A DNA stretch of 39,287 nucleotides from an uncultured bacterium (GTDB lineage Bacteria > Cyanobacteriota > Vampirovibrionia > Gastranaerophilales > Gastranaerophilaceae): contig URPS01000019.1 of assembly GCA_900549855.1 (NCBI GenBank), positions 1 to 39,287 of the forward strand. The letters are read 5' to 3'. A model generated the notes under the pieces. It did not search any database and had not been told where the DNA came from. It saw nothing but the letters and a program-made list of their open reading frames with translations. Of this stretch, positions 1 to 8,386 are shown one piece after another (the first letter of the stretch is position 1; every line of letters begins with the position of its first letter). The position numbers and the translations under genes are program-made.

Positions 1-68
1 CCCGTAAGGTGGAGGTCAGACGTTACTCTGCCGACACCCCGAATAATCCAAGACAGGGCTAGGGTGAG

Positions 69-83
69 GTAGGTGCTACGCAC
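69..83 (+). repeat. Short REP-like hairpin (GTAG + GTGC/GCAC)
   Basis: A GTAG tetranucleotide is followed directly by a small palindrome, GTGC-TAC-GCAC. The same GTAG-then-hairpin layout recurs at many intergenic sites in this window, so I read it as a minor REP-type element. The rest of the first 160 bases shows no gene; it has pieces such as CAGGGCTAGGGTGAGG that resemble the GGGAGGGCTAGGGTGGGGGC tract near 1724. Confidence 0.35.
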
Positions 84-163
84 GTAGACATTGGGTCGGC
101 TGCTAGATGGAACTACAAGATTATATAATACCTACCAACTCCGCCTCGAAGTGGGACTACAAG

Positions 164-345
164 AGAGTTGAAAATTGAAAGTAGAAAGTGGTTTTAAAAA
201 CAGTCAGTAGTTACACTTACAATATGCCGTCATTGCGAGGAACGTTAGTGACGTGGCAGTCCAGTCAGGTAATAATTTTGTCAAACTATAAACCGGAAAT
301 CACAATTTTCTCGCAATGACGGCAAACTGGTAAGTAAAAAGTACC
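164..345 (+). mobile_element. MITE-like intergenic element, copy 1 (right end degenerate)
   Basis: This gene-free stretch starts with an AGTTGAAAATTGAAAGT-type end and contains CGTCATTGCGAGGAACG near its middle, with the inverse TCTCGCAATGACGGC near its right side, so its core is an imperfect palindrome. Two related copies lie near 15085 and 28403. The outer right inverted repeat seen in the 15085 copy is not clear here, so this copy looks truncated just before the deacetylase gene. It encodes no protein. Confidence 0.65.
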
Positions 346-367
346 ATCAACTTAAAAGGAATCAAAA

Positions 368-1243
368 ATGAAAACACCTTTAATAATTGAACAGCATTTA
401 CATGGAGCGTACGGAGTAGATTTTAATAAAGCAGGAGTCGACGATATTGTAGCTCTTTCATTTAAACTTCGTAAAATTGGTATTGGCGGTTTTTTTCCGA
501 CTCTTGTTACAGATTCTGTTGAAAATACCAAAAGGCAAATTGGGATTATTAAAGAGGCTGCTTCTAGGTGTAGTGGAATTTTGGGTATACATTTAGAAGG
601 TATTTTTATCAATTCTGCAAAAAAAGGAATTCATAATCCGGAACACTTTTTACCTCTTACCGTAGAGAACTTTAAAAAAATCGAAGATGATTTTATAAAG
701 ATTGTGACTCTTGCTCCGGAACTCGATAAAGGTTTAATTGATTATTTAAAATCCAAATCTATAAAAGTTCAGGCGGGACATTGTACCGGCTGGGGTGATG
801 TTGATGGGGCTACGCATACATTTAATGCGATGTCAGGAGTTACGCATAGAGGAATATCTACAGCGCTTTCTGCATTAGTTAATGATAATGTGTATGCAGA
901 AATTATTGGGGATGGAATTCACGTAAGTGACGATGCTCTAAAATTGTTCTTTAAATCAAAACCCGTAGATAAAGTTATTTTAATTAGCGATGCGCTGCCA
1001 ATAACTTATAGCGATTTGAAAGAAACAGTTTTTGCTGATTCAAAAATTTATTATGACGGGAAAAGTGCAACTTCTGCCGATGGAACTATTGCAGGAAGTA
1101 CCAAGTTGTTACCGGAAATTATTAAAATATTAGGACAAAAAGGTTTATTTAATCCGCAATTTATAACAAATACATATCACTATCACAATCTTGAACCGCA
1201 AGGAGAGATTGAATGGGATGATGAGTTTAATGTAATTGAGTGA
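368..1243 (+). CDS. nagA: N-acetylglucosamine-6-phosphate deacetylase-like amidohydrolase (short form)
   Basis: Predicted cytosolic amidohydrolase that would remove acetate from N-acetylglucosamine-6-phosphate in amino-sugar recycling. The family's key residues are all visible: HLEG at 75-78 (metal-binding Glu), AGH at 136-138, THTFNAM at 149-155, GDGIH at 181-185 and SDA at 207-209, whose Asp is the catalytic base. At 291 residues it is about 90 shorter than usual NagA. It starts almost at the HLHG motif (10-13), so the N-terminal half of the beta-sandwich domain found in the family is missing, and the C-terminus is short. An AAGGA ribosome site lies 7-8 bases before the ATG. It stands alone, with no nagB or transporter near it. 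Function is inferred from motifs; a related amidohydrolase activity is possible. Confidence 0.8.
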   Translation: MKTPLIIEQHLHGAYGVDFNKAGVDDIVALSFKLRKIGIGGFFPTLVTDSVENTKRQIGIIKEAASRCSGILGIHLEGIFINSAKKGIHNPEHFLPLTVENFKKIEDDFIKIVTLAPELDKGLIDYLKSKSIKVQAGHCTGWGDVDGATHTFNAMSGVTHRGISTALSALVNDNVYAEIIGDGIHVSDDALKLFFKSKPVDKVILISDALPITYSDLKETVFADSKIYYDGKSATSADGTIAGSTKLLPEIIKILGQKGLFNPQFITNTYHYHNLEPQGEIEWDDEFNVIE

Positions 1244-1321
1244 ATAGATTCGTAAAAATACAATTTTTTATAATAAAAATTAAAGTAAAATTTCTTGAAG
1301 CGAACTTAACGGCTTAGTATA

Positions 1322-1360
1322 AAAAGAAAGCCGGCATCTCATAACTACCAGCTTTCTTTT
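1322..1360. terminator. Probable bidirectional terminator
   Basis: AGAAAGC and GCTTTCT form a stem with flanking A and T runs on the two sides. It sits between the plus-strand deacetylase gene and the minus-strand small gene, so it could end transcription from both. The loop is long (about 20 bases), which makes it weaker than a classic terminator. Confidence 0.5.
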
Positions 1361-1389
1361 CTAAATTCTATTCCGTTGGGTGTGTGAGC

Positions 1390-1635
1390 TTACTTTGCAA
1401 ATTCTCCGGTGTAAAAGCTCATCAAGTTTGCCAAACGGTGCTGTTTTTCAGCAGCTTTTTCAATTCCTTGCTTGATTTCATCAAGCTCTTTTAATAATGT
1501 GTTTAAGTCTTTACGTCGTTTACTCTCTAGGCGTTCCTCCTTAACTGTCTGCCTCTCTTCGCTTTTCGCCGCCAAATCTACTTCAATCCAGTTCGGCGAA
1601 AAACATTTGTTGTTATATTCTTCCTTTCTAGTCAT
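1390..1635 (-). CDS. Small charged coiled-coil protein, unknown
   Basis: I do not recognise this 81-residue protein. Its middle (about residues 25-65) is rich in Lys, Glu, Arg and Leu with heptad-like spacing, so a coiled coil is likely; it has no signal peptide or membrane segment. A TAGGAG ribosome site sits 9 bases before the ATG, which supports real translation. It is followed by the shared terminator with the deacetylase gene, and another small gene on the same strand lies upstream of it (1795-1971). The two may be expressed together, although a GC-rich repeat tract separates them. Confidence 0.6.
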   Translation of the reverse strand: MTRKEEYNNKCFSPNWIEVDLAAKSEERQTVKEERLESKRRKDLNTLLKELDEIKQGIEKAAEKQHRLANLMSFYTGEFAK

Positions 1636-1714
1636 GTTTTAATACTCCTATTTGGGGTTCAACTTTACTTGTTAGTATGTGTTTCTAATAACGTGATACA
1701 ACAAGTCTTGGTCA

Positions 1715-1765
1715 TTCCCTCTCCTCAGGGGAGGGCTAGGGTGGGGGCTGTCCCGTAAGGGCTAA
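1715..1765. repeat. GC-rich dispersed repeat tract
   Basis: CCCTCTCCTCAGGGGAGGG forms a hairpin and is followed by CTAGGGTGGGGGCTGTCCCG. Related strings occur near the left edge of the window (CAGGGCTAGGGTGAGG) and inside the element near 28560 (CCCTCCCTAGCCCTCCCCC, opposite orientation). The base composition is unlike the AT-rich surroundings. It looks like a dispersed non-coding repeat. Confidence 0.55.
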
Positions 1766-1794
1766 TTTCCCCTTTAAATGTATACTTTTGAGTC

Positions 1795-1971
1795 CTACCT
1801 TTCTTTTGATGGTGCTTTTACGCATCCAACTACATTTCTTACGAATTGGAAAATGTTTGTTACAACATCCCTACATTCTATGTAATCTTTTCTAACTTTT
1901 TGAAATTCTTCTGAGTTGAAATCGAAAGATGTCATCTCTGAGTATTCAATTAATGCTTCATGTTCGTCCAT
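1795..1971 (-). CDS. Small hypothetical protein (58 aa)
   Basis: A 58-codon frame that I found by reading the minus strand; I do not recognise the product. It begins MDEHEALIEYSEM and ends VKAPSKER, is acidic at the N-terminus and basic at the C-terminus, and has no clear membrane segment. An AGAGG ribosome site lies 8 bases before the ATG, which is the main support. It lies upstream of the 81-residue gene on the same strand. Because it is short and unmatched, it could still be a chance frame. Confidence 0.45.
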   Translation of the reverse strand: MDEHEALIEYSEMTSFDFNSEEFQKVRKDYIECRDVVTNIFQFVRNVVGCVKAPSKER

Positions 1972-2323
1972 CACTATACCTCTTAATCAACAGCTGGGAG
2001 TTCAAATTATTCAGTTTTAATTTTTACTCCTTTTATACACGTTTTGTTTTGCTTTTGTTTCCTTTTTTGTTTTTGCTTACAGATATGTTATCGGCATATT
2101 TTTGAAAAACTTTAGGGTTTTTATTCAAATGTTTACATTTTGTTACATTAATAAGCTCAAAGTGGCACCAATATTGGCTTAACTTTTCTTAATCAACATT
2201 CTAAAATGGTAACGAAATATTAAAACTTGCCCAATTTCCACATGTTTGATGTAAAATATGTAAGTAGATTGTAATAGGAGAAGGACAATCATTAATTGCT
2301 AATGGTTGGAATGTGTATAAAAT
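1972..2323. other. Gene-free AT-rich region before accD
   Basis: About 350 bases with no supported gene. T-rich runs dominate the first half. Near 2276 there is an AGGAG, but the nearest in-frame accD start is 44 bases further on, and a stop codon closes the accD frame just upstream of its ATG. The promoter for accDA should lie here, but I see no convincing -35/-10 pair. No riboswitch-like fold stands out. Confidence 0.4.
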
Positions 2324-3190
2324 ATGACAATACAAGAATGGTTTGATAAACGTAAAGAAGCTCAAATCGAAAGAAGAGCTCGTGACATGAAGGGAATTGA
2401 GGTAGAAGCACCTGAGCTTTGGACAAAATGTGTTCATTGTGATACCCAAATTTTGAAAAGTGAATTAGAAGAAAATATGATGGTTTGTCCGCATTGTGAT
2501 TATCATTTTAGAATAAATGCGACAACAAGAATTAAACAATTATTTGATGAAGGTTCTTTTGAAGAGATTTCTAAGAATGTTCGTCCGTGTGACCCTTTAA
2601 ATTTTGTTGATACGGAGTCTTACGCACAAAGATTAAAAAAAGCACACGATAAAACCGGACTTGATGAAGCTGTAATTACAGGTATTGGTAAAATTGAAGG
2701 TCATAAAATCGCAGCAGCAGTTATGGACTTTGATTTTATGGGCGGCTCAATGGGCAGTGTTGTTGGTGAAAAAGTTACCAGAATTATGGAAAAAGCACTT
2801 GAGCTTAAGCTTCCTATGTTAGCAATCACATCTTCCGGTGGAGCAAGAATGCAAGAAAGCGCATTAAGTCTTATGCAGATGGCAAAAACTTCTTGTGCAG
2901 TAGGTAAATTGGATGAAGCAGGTTTGTTGTACATCAATTTGTTAACCGAACCTACATTTGGCGGCATTACTGCAAGTTTCGGCACTTTGGGTGACATTAT
3001 TATTGCAGAACAAGGTGCAAGAATCGGTTTTGCAGGTAGAAGAGTTATTGAACAAACAATCAGACAAAAACTTCCTGATGATTTCCAAACAGCAGAATAT
3101 TTGCTTAAGTTTGGTCAGGTAGATATAGTATCTAAGAGAAAGAATTTAAGAAAGACTCTTGCTAGTATTTTAGAAATGCACGGGGTATAA
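2324..3190 (+). CDS. accD: Acetyl-CoA carboxylase carboxyltransferase subunit beta
   Basis: Beta half of the carboxyltransferase that moves CO2 from biotin-carrier protein to acetyl-CoA to give malonyl-CoA, the first step of fatty acid synthesis. The N-terminal zinc ribbon is complete, with Cys at 36, 39, 55 and 58. The crotonase-like fold follows, including SSGGARMQES and the GRRVIEQT segment that are typical of AccD. The length of 288 is normal. The chosen ATG has no good ribosome site, and an in-frame stop lies two codons upstream, so an earlier start is excluded. It is separated from accA by only 2 bases, so the two subunits are surely made from one message. accB and accC are not in the window. 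Confidence 0.96.
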   Translation: MTIQEWFDKRKEAQIERRARDMKGIEVEAPELWTKCVHCDTQILKSELEENMMVCPHCDYHFRINATTRIKQLFDEGSFEEISKNVRPCDPLNFVDTESYAQRLKKAHDKTGLDEAVITGIGKIEGHKIAAAVMDFDFMGGSMGSVVGEKVTRIMEKALELKLPMLAITSSGGARMQESALSLMQMAKTSCAVGKLDEAGLLYINLLTEPTFGGITASFGTLGDIIIAEQGARIGFAGRRVIEQTIRQKLPDDFQTAEYLLKFGQVDIVSKRKNLRKTLASILEMHGV

Positions 3191-3192
3191 AA

Positions 3193-4146
3193 ATGGCAGT
3201 AGTATTAGATTTTGAAAAACCTATTGTAGAAATACAAAAAAAGATAGATGAATTAAAGAAAATGAGCGAAGAATCCGGCATGGATTTGGATAATCAAATA
3301 GAAACATTTGAAAAACAAGCTCAAGATTATAAAAAGGAGTTGTATTCTAAATTGAAACCTTCACAAAAATTACAAATCGCAAGACATCCGGAAAGACCTA
3401 AATTTTTGGATTATGTAGAACTTATGTGCGAAGATTTTATCGAACTTCACGGTGACAGAGAAGGAATGGATGATAGAGCAATCATTGGCGGTATTGCAAA
3501 AATAGATGGCAAGCCCGTTATGATTATCGGTATCCAAAAAGGTAAAACTACAAAGGAAAACTTGGAATACAATTTTGGTATGCCTCAACCGCAAGGTTAT
3601 AGAAAAGCATTAAGATTGTTTAATCATGCTAACAAATTTAATATGCCAATTGTAACTTTGATTGACACTCCTGGGGCTTATCCTGGAATTAAAGCTGAAG
3701 AAACCGGTCAAGGTGTTGCGATTGCTACAAATTTAAGAGAAATGTCAAAATTAAATGTTCCGATTGTTGCAATTATTACCGGCGAAGGCTGTAGCGGTGG
3801 TGCTTTAGGTTTAGCAGTTGCAGATAGAGTAATGATGCTAGAACACGCTTATTATACAGTAATTTCTCCGGAAGGTTGTGCTTCAATTCTTTGGAGAGAT
3901 GCAGCTAGATTTGCTGATGCTGCGGAAGCTTTAAAGATTACATCAAAAGATTTGTTAGAATTTGATATTATTGATGAAGAGATTGCAGAGCCAATTGGGG
4001 GGGCGCATACAGATTATAATGTTGTAGCTGATAATATGAAATCTGCGATTATGAATGCTTTAGACGAGCTTTCTAAAAAATCTCCGGAAGTATTAAAAGA
4101 AGAAAGATACAACAAATTCCGCAAAATGGGTAGATTTGTTGAATAA
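3193..4146 (+). CDS. accA: Acetyl-CoA carboxylase carboxyltransferase subunit alpha
   Basis: Alpha half of the acetyl-CoA carboxylase carboxyltransferase, which pairs with the AccD made by the gene just upstream. The protein has the usual helical N-terminus (residues 1-60), the ELHGDREG motif, LIDTPGAYPG and the GEGCSGGALGLA oxyanion segment, and ends close to the family's usual length (317 residues). The start overlaps the end of accD almost directly, giving coupled translation. The gene is followed by a GTAG-led hairpin with a T-rich tail that may also terminate the message. Base use matches its neighbours. Confidence 0.96.
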   Translation: MAVVLDFEKPIVEIQKKIDELKKMSEESGMDLDNQIETFEKQAQDYKKELYSKLKPSQKLQIARHPERPKFLDYVELMCEDFIELHGDREGMDDRAIIGGIAKIDGKPVMIIGIQKGKTTKENLEYNFGMPQPQGYRKALRLFNHANKFNMPIVTLIDTPGAYPGIKAEETGQGVAIATNLREMSKLNVPIVAIITGEGCSGGALGLAVADRVMMLEHAYYTVISPEGCASILWRDAARFADAAEALKITSKDLLEFDIIDEEIAEPIGGAHTDYNVVADNMKSAIMNALDELSKKSPEVLKEERYNKFRKMGRFVE

Positions 4147-4180
4147 TATTTTTCAAATTGAAAATTAAAAAACATAAAAT

Positions 4181-4213
4181 GTAGGGTGGGAAAAGCGTGA
4201 GCGGTTCCCACCA
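4181..4213 (+). repeat. REP-like hairpin after accA, possible terminator
   Basis: GTAG is followed by GGTGGGAA and, after a short loop, TTCCCACC, then a T-rich tail. It fits the GTAG-plus-palindrome pattern of REP elements and could also serve as the terminator of accDA and, on the other strand, of the gene that follows. A degenerate relative with the right arm GTTCCCACCATTTT lies near 4690. Confidence 0.6.
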
Positions 4214-4223
4214 TTTTTATTTT

Positions 4224-4619
4224 TTATTGATTTTTCAAAATTTTAGAAGAAGGTAGTTCTTTAACGTAATTAATACTATCTTTTACGCTACTATCAGTCA
4301 ATTTTTTATTACACGATTTTGTTAAAGCAAATCCGCAAGCTAAAATTGCTGAGAGTATAAGACACGTACCGCCAACATTCATAGCTTTTTCTTCCAAAAA
4401 TTTATTCCATTTATGTTTGATTTTAGATGATAAACTTGTCTCATCACTTAAAATATCTTCAATAGTTTCTTCATTATTTTTAAATAATGATTTTGGATGT
4501 GGATTGTTTTCTAAATAATCTTTGCCATACCAACGTTCTTTCAAGTTTTTTAGTGAACCAAATGAAGTATTCATTGGTTGTTTGTTTATTTCGTAATTAT
4601 TTATTTGATTAATTTTCAT
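4224..4619 (-). CDS. Small single-pass membrane protein with Asn-rich leader, unknown
   Basis: I do not recognise this 131-residue protein. It has a polar, Asn-rich N-terminus ending in NTSFGSL (residues 17-23), a charged middle, one hydrophobic segment at about 80-100 and a Ser/Lys-rich tail. There is no classic signal peptide. The leader resembles that of the unrelated protein at 21875-22876 (NVNFGAKI), which may mean a shared sorting signal in this lineage; that is inference. A weak GAAGG ribosome site lies about 11 bases before the ATG. It is the last gene of the minus-strand run, but a 130-base gap separates it from the lipoprotein gene, so it may have its own promoter. Confidence 0.6.
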   Translation of the reverse strand: MKINQINNYEINKQPMNTSFGSLKNLKERWYGKDYLENNPHPKSLFKNNEETIEDILSDETSLSSKIKHKWNKFLEEKAMNVGGTCLILSAILACGFALTKSCNKKLTDSSVKDSINYVKELPSSKILKNQ

Positions 4620-4750
4620 TTTTGATTTGCCTTCTATTTCTATGTATATAGATTAGTTCTGTGGATGTAAGGTGAAAAAAGTAGATGTAGTTCCCACCAT
4701 TTTAGTTTGTTCGTTTTTAATAAAACATGTAAAGATTTTTTTTGTTAGTT

Positions 4751-5776
4751 TTAAAACAATTTTTTATTCATTTTGTCTGTTTTTCTTTTGTAATCTTTAC
4801 CATAATCAATAGCTCGAGATTTTTTTATTGCATCCAAGAATACTTTATTATCAATGGTTTTTGAAACATCAATTCTAGCTGGAACTATCAAACCTGTTTG
4901 AGTGAAATATTTGATTGTATCTTCGGAAGAAAGATATGCGACAAATTTTTTTGCCTCTTCTATATTGTGCGACTCTTTAGAAATTGCCCAACCGGAAGCA
5001 TCTAGCGGTACTACCCCAGGGAAGGTGATTACGTCCCAATCGAAATTTGCGCTTTCTTTGATTTTAGGATACAGCCATCTACCTGAGAGGTAGAGTCCAA
5101 TTTTTCCTGCTAAAAACATTTGAGCGAGTGTAGAGCTTCCAATTTCGGAAGGACTAGGTGCGTATTTATTTTCTAGAGTACGGTAAAATTCTAAAGATTT
5201 TTGCGGATTATATATGTCTTCTCCAAAAGTCAGGATATATGGTAACATATAATATACATTTCTTTCGCAGCTAATGCCGAAGTACTTGCTTTTAGAGATA
5301 GAATTTATTAGTTCTTCCAAATTTTGTGGTTTTTGTGGGATTAATGCTTTATTTCTATAAAAAACAAGAGTTGAAACATCTCTTGGTATAGCGAGAACTT
5401 TGTTTTCATAGCTCATTGCTTTGATACTTTCCGGATAAAAATCATCAAGATTTTGCCAATCAGATAGGTCAAGCAGTTTAGAAGCGTAAACAGGTAGATA
5501 GAGATTATTGATAAATATTACATCAGGAGCTTGGTTTGAAGCAAAAAGCAAGTGAATTTTTTGAAAATAGTTCTGCGGAACGTGTAAAAAATTTATCTTT
5601 ACATTTGGGTTATCATTTTCGTAATTTTTAATAACGTTTTCAAGAATTTGTGTTTCAGTTAAAGAACCCCAAGATGAAAACGTCAATACTGTTTTATCAC
5701 TTTTCTCTTGACATCCGCAAAGGAATGGAATTAATAGAAATGGCAGAACTAAAAGGACTAGCAATTTTTTTAGCAT
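4751..5776 (-). CDS. Extracellular solute-binding lipoprotein (sugar-type)
   Basis: Predicted lipoprotein of the family 1 solute-binding proteins, which usually hand sugars to an ABC importer. Residues 1-21 form a lipoprotein signal peptide with LCGC as lipobox (Cys22 lipidated). The mature part has features of the family: TFSSWGSLTE near the start, ANQAPDVIFIN, and AGKIGLYLSGRW in the C-terminal lobe. At 341 residues it is shorter than the usual 400-450. No permease or ATPase gene is nearby. It instead overlaps the end of the large membrane-protein gene by 7 bases, so it belongs to the chemosensory-linked operon and may act as a sensor or partner rather than in import; that last point is inference. 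Confidence 0.8.
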   Translation of the reverse strand: MLKKLLVLLVLPFLLIPFLCGCQEKSDKTVLTFSSWGSLTETQILENVIKNYENDNPNVKINFLHVPQNYFQKIHLLFASNQAPDVIFINNLYLPVYASKLLDLSDWQNLDDFYPESIKAMSYENKVLAIPRDVSTLVFYRNKALIPQKPQNLEELINSISKSKYFGISCERNVYYMLPYILTFGEDIYNPQKSLEFYRTLENKYAPSPSEIGSSTLAQMFLAGKIGLYLSGRWLYPKIKESANFDWDVITFPGVVPLDASGWAISKESHNIEEAKKFVAYLSSEDTIKYFTQTGLIVPARIDVSKTIDNKVFLDAIKKSRAIDYGKDYKRKTDKMNKKLF

Positions 5777-8337
5777 AAATCCATTACAAACTCCATGTTA
5801 TCTTTATCGACATTTAAGATAAATTTGTGTATGCCGATTCTTACAATATATCTGGAAGTGCCGTTTTCAAGTTTTTTGCTCATGCGTGATTGCATATTTT
5901 CGTTGTTTAGAATTTCATAAGTTTTAATTTTGTAAACTTTATCGCCGATATATCCGATTACACAATAGCCGTTATCGTTTTTAGCTAAGTAACAGCCCAT
6001 TTTGCTAGCGAATTCATTGACACTTACAATAGAGTATCTTTCTCCATCAAGAACACAAAATTCCGGTGCTTTTGGAGTGCCATCTGTCTGCTTTTCTTTA
6101 ATTGTTTTATCTTCTTCTGTTTCTTTTGTTATAACAGATTTGTTTTGTTCTGCTTTTATTTTTCTTTGTTCTTCGGTTTGTTTGATTTGTTCCAAAAGTT
6201 TTTGGGCATCCGTTTTTTCTACTTTGTCGGAGGAATTCTCTTCAGTAGCGATTGCGTTATCTAAATCGACATAATCAGTACTGTACAAAGATTCAAAATC
6301 ATCTTGGTCGTTATTTTCAAGTGTAGGTATATCGTCTTCTTCAACAATTTCAAAATTGTCATTAAATTGTTCGAATTCTTTTTGCATGTCAGAAACAGTT
6401 GGTGCATTGCTTTCGTCAATCTCATTAAGGATTTCAAAATTTCTGCTTCCATCATCAAAAGGTTTGAAAGTTACGTTTGTGATATTTTTTAATAAAGCTT
6501 CTTCATCAACTTCTTCTGGTTCTTCTTCCGGAGTTTCATATTTGTCAGGATTTTTAAGCACATCCTCTAAGTCCGGCAATTCGTCTTTAATTGACATCTT
6601 TTGGACATTATAACTTGTATCTACAAGTTCTATTTCATCAGATGGACGAGTTTTGTAAGCGTCATCATTGTCGACTTCTTTTGCTAAATCAGGCAAAATA
6701 TCATTATTTACTTTTAGTGTACTTACATCGTAACCTTCGCTATAATAAACTACCTGCGGTTTGACTTCTGATTCTATTTTCTTTCCGCCTTGTTTCTTTA
6801 ATGCTTCTGACAAATCAGGTAGCATGTCTTTTACATTCAGTGTTAATAGTTCAGATGTTTTATGTGGTTTAGATTTGTGTTTTCTGAACTCTTCTTGCAT
6901 TTGTTCTCGACGGATAGGATCTGTTTTTAAATCATTGATAAAATCGTTATCCAGTTCAACGCTCATTAATTTTTTAAGCGCATCGATATCATCCTTAGAA
7001 AAAGACACATTTTGAGTTATTGTATATGCTGTAACAAATCCTTCCAACATTTCTATTGTCGAAGGTTTCTTTTCTTGTGGCGGCTTCGATACAAGGAATT
7101 TTTCAGGATTTTTTAATGTCTCATCACTTATTTCACTATTAATTAATGCTTCGATATTATCAATATCATCTTTAGAAAATCTTAAGCTGTCATCATTGAT
7201 ATACTTGTTGTATAACTCTTCATCAAAAGAACCCTCTTCAACAGTTGGTTCTTCTTCTTTAATTTCTTCTTCATCCTCATAATTATATGCGCTTAGAAAA
7301 TCTTCTAATGCACTATTGTGCTCTTCATTATCTTCGCTATAAATTTCTGCAACAATTTCATTTTCAGAATTGTCAGGTTGATTTTGCTCTTCCAGTAATT
7401 TGTCTAAATCAACAACTTCTTCTACTTCTTGACGATTTTCCACAATATCATCTTCTGTTTGTAAATCTTGCTGTTTTACCGGCATAGATATTGGTTTTTT
7501 GTATGTTTTGTCAAGGTTTTTTATTGTTGTATTGATTTTAGGTTTTTTGATTTTTTTAGGCTTGTCATCATCGTCATCAAGATTCAAATTAAGTTGTTCA
7601 CCGGTAATATCTGCCATTTTTTCTTTTGCTCTAAGCATGAAAAATATAAATATTGTAACAACAAGTAATGCGCCTAATATAAATTTTATTATTTCGTTTT
7701 GTGTAGTGTTTTCTTCTTGTTGTTGCGGCACCTTAACTTTAGCAGGAGCCGGCTCTGATGGCTGAAATTGTTTTACACTCTCTTTTATATCAACAGGAGT
7801 AGTTTGGTTAACTCCGCTTTCAGACTGCAAACCGCTATTCATTCTTTTCATCGTGCTTAAATCATCACGAATCTCACTTTTTTCTTCTTCACTCACTGTT
7901 TCAGCTTTTTTCTGAGTAGTTTCTAATTGCGGTGCCGGCTGTGTTTTATCTTCCACATATAATGATGTTTCTAAATAAAGCGGATGTTCTTCTTGTGTGA
8001 CTACAATAATTTTAGTGTATCCAACACCTGAATTAGTATATGGTAATGTTCTAACATCAATGCTTTGTACATTTCTTCCGATAGGAATATCGCTTGGTAG
8101 TTGGCTGTCTGTTTCTGGAAGCAAAATTTCATATGTGTTGGCATCTTTACGTATTGGGCTGATATTTTGAACGTATCTGTCTTTTGTGTAAATGGTCAAA
8201 TTAACATCGCCATTCGGGTAATTTTTAAACCCAAGTGACATAAGAGAGTTTTTATAATTTTCTGCGCCAAAAGCTCCAACTACCGTAATTGTTGAAGCCA
8301 GAACTAATGCCAACGCCCTTTTTTTATACTGCTTCAT
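5770..8337 (-). CDS. Large acidic single-pass membrane protein, FimV/HubP-like layout
   Basis: An 855-residue protein with a signal peptide (1-25), a periplasmic part of about 190 residues, one membrane span (216-235) and a long, very acidic cytoplasmic part. The cytoplasmic part holds short repeats: FSKDDID at 387-393 and 446-452, and a D-x-LPDL motif at 506-509, 548-551 and 587-590. The last ~95 residues (from 758) look like a folded domain. This order matches polar hub proteins such as FimV, HubP and TspA, which organise pili and chemosensory arrays at the cell pole, but I see no LysM motif, so homology is unproven. It sits downstream of cheW and the cyclase and upstream of the lipoprotein, with tight spacing that suggests one operon. 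Confidence 0.65.
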   Translation of the reverse strand: MKQYKKRALALVLASTITVVGAFGAENYKNSLMSLGFKNYPNGDVNLTIYTKDRYVQNISPIRKDANTYEILLPETDSQLPSDIPIGRNVQSIDVRTLPYTNSGVGYTKIIVVTQEEHPLYLETSLYVEDKTQPAPQLETTQKKAETVSEEEKSEIRDDLSTMKRMNSGLQSESGVNQTTPVDIKESVKQFQPSEPAPAKVKVPQQQEENTTQNEIIKFILGALLVVTIFIFFMLRAKEKMADITGEQLNLNLDDDDDKPKKIKKPKINTTIKNLDKTYKKPISMPVKQQDLQTEDDIVENRQEVEEVVDLDKLLEEQNQPDNSENEIVAEIYSEDNEEHNSALEDFLSAYNYEDEEEIKEEEPTVEEGSFDEELYNKYINDDSLRFSKDDIDNIEALINSEISDETLKNPEKFLVSKPPQEKKPSTIEMLEGFVTAYTITQNVSFSKDDIDALKKLMSVELDNDFINDLKTDPIRREQMQEEFRKHKSKPHKTSELLTLNVKDMLPDLSEALKKQGGKKIESEVKPQVVYYSEGYDVSTLKVNNDILPDLAKEVDNDDAYKTRPSDEIELVDTSYNVQKMSIKDELPDLEDVLKNPDKYETPEEEPEEVDEEALLKNITNVTFKPFDDGSRNFEILNEIDESNAPTVSDMQKEFEQFNDNFEIVEEDDIPTLENNDQDDFESLYSTDYVDLDNAIATEENSSDKVEKTDAQKLLEQIKQTEEQRKIKAEQNKSVITKETEEDKTIKEKQTDGTPKAPEFCVLDGERYSIVSVNEFASKMGCYLAKNDNGYCVIGYIGDKVYKIKTYEILNNENMQSRMSKKLENGTSRYIVRIGIHKFILNVDKDNMEFVMDLC

Positions 8338-8386
8338 AAATTGTATTCTACCACAATGTTAGAATTCTACGTATCCACTATTTAAA

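Noticed and set aside
2302..2346. A 14-residue frame overlapping the accD start, as a leader peptide
   Set aside because: The AGGAG is 21 bases away from its ATG and nothing links it to control; probably chance.
6002..7765. Several plus-strand frames inside the 855-residue gene
   Set aside because: All are Ser/Phe-rich reverse readings of the acidic coding strand, without ribosome sites.
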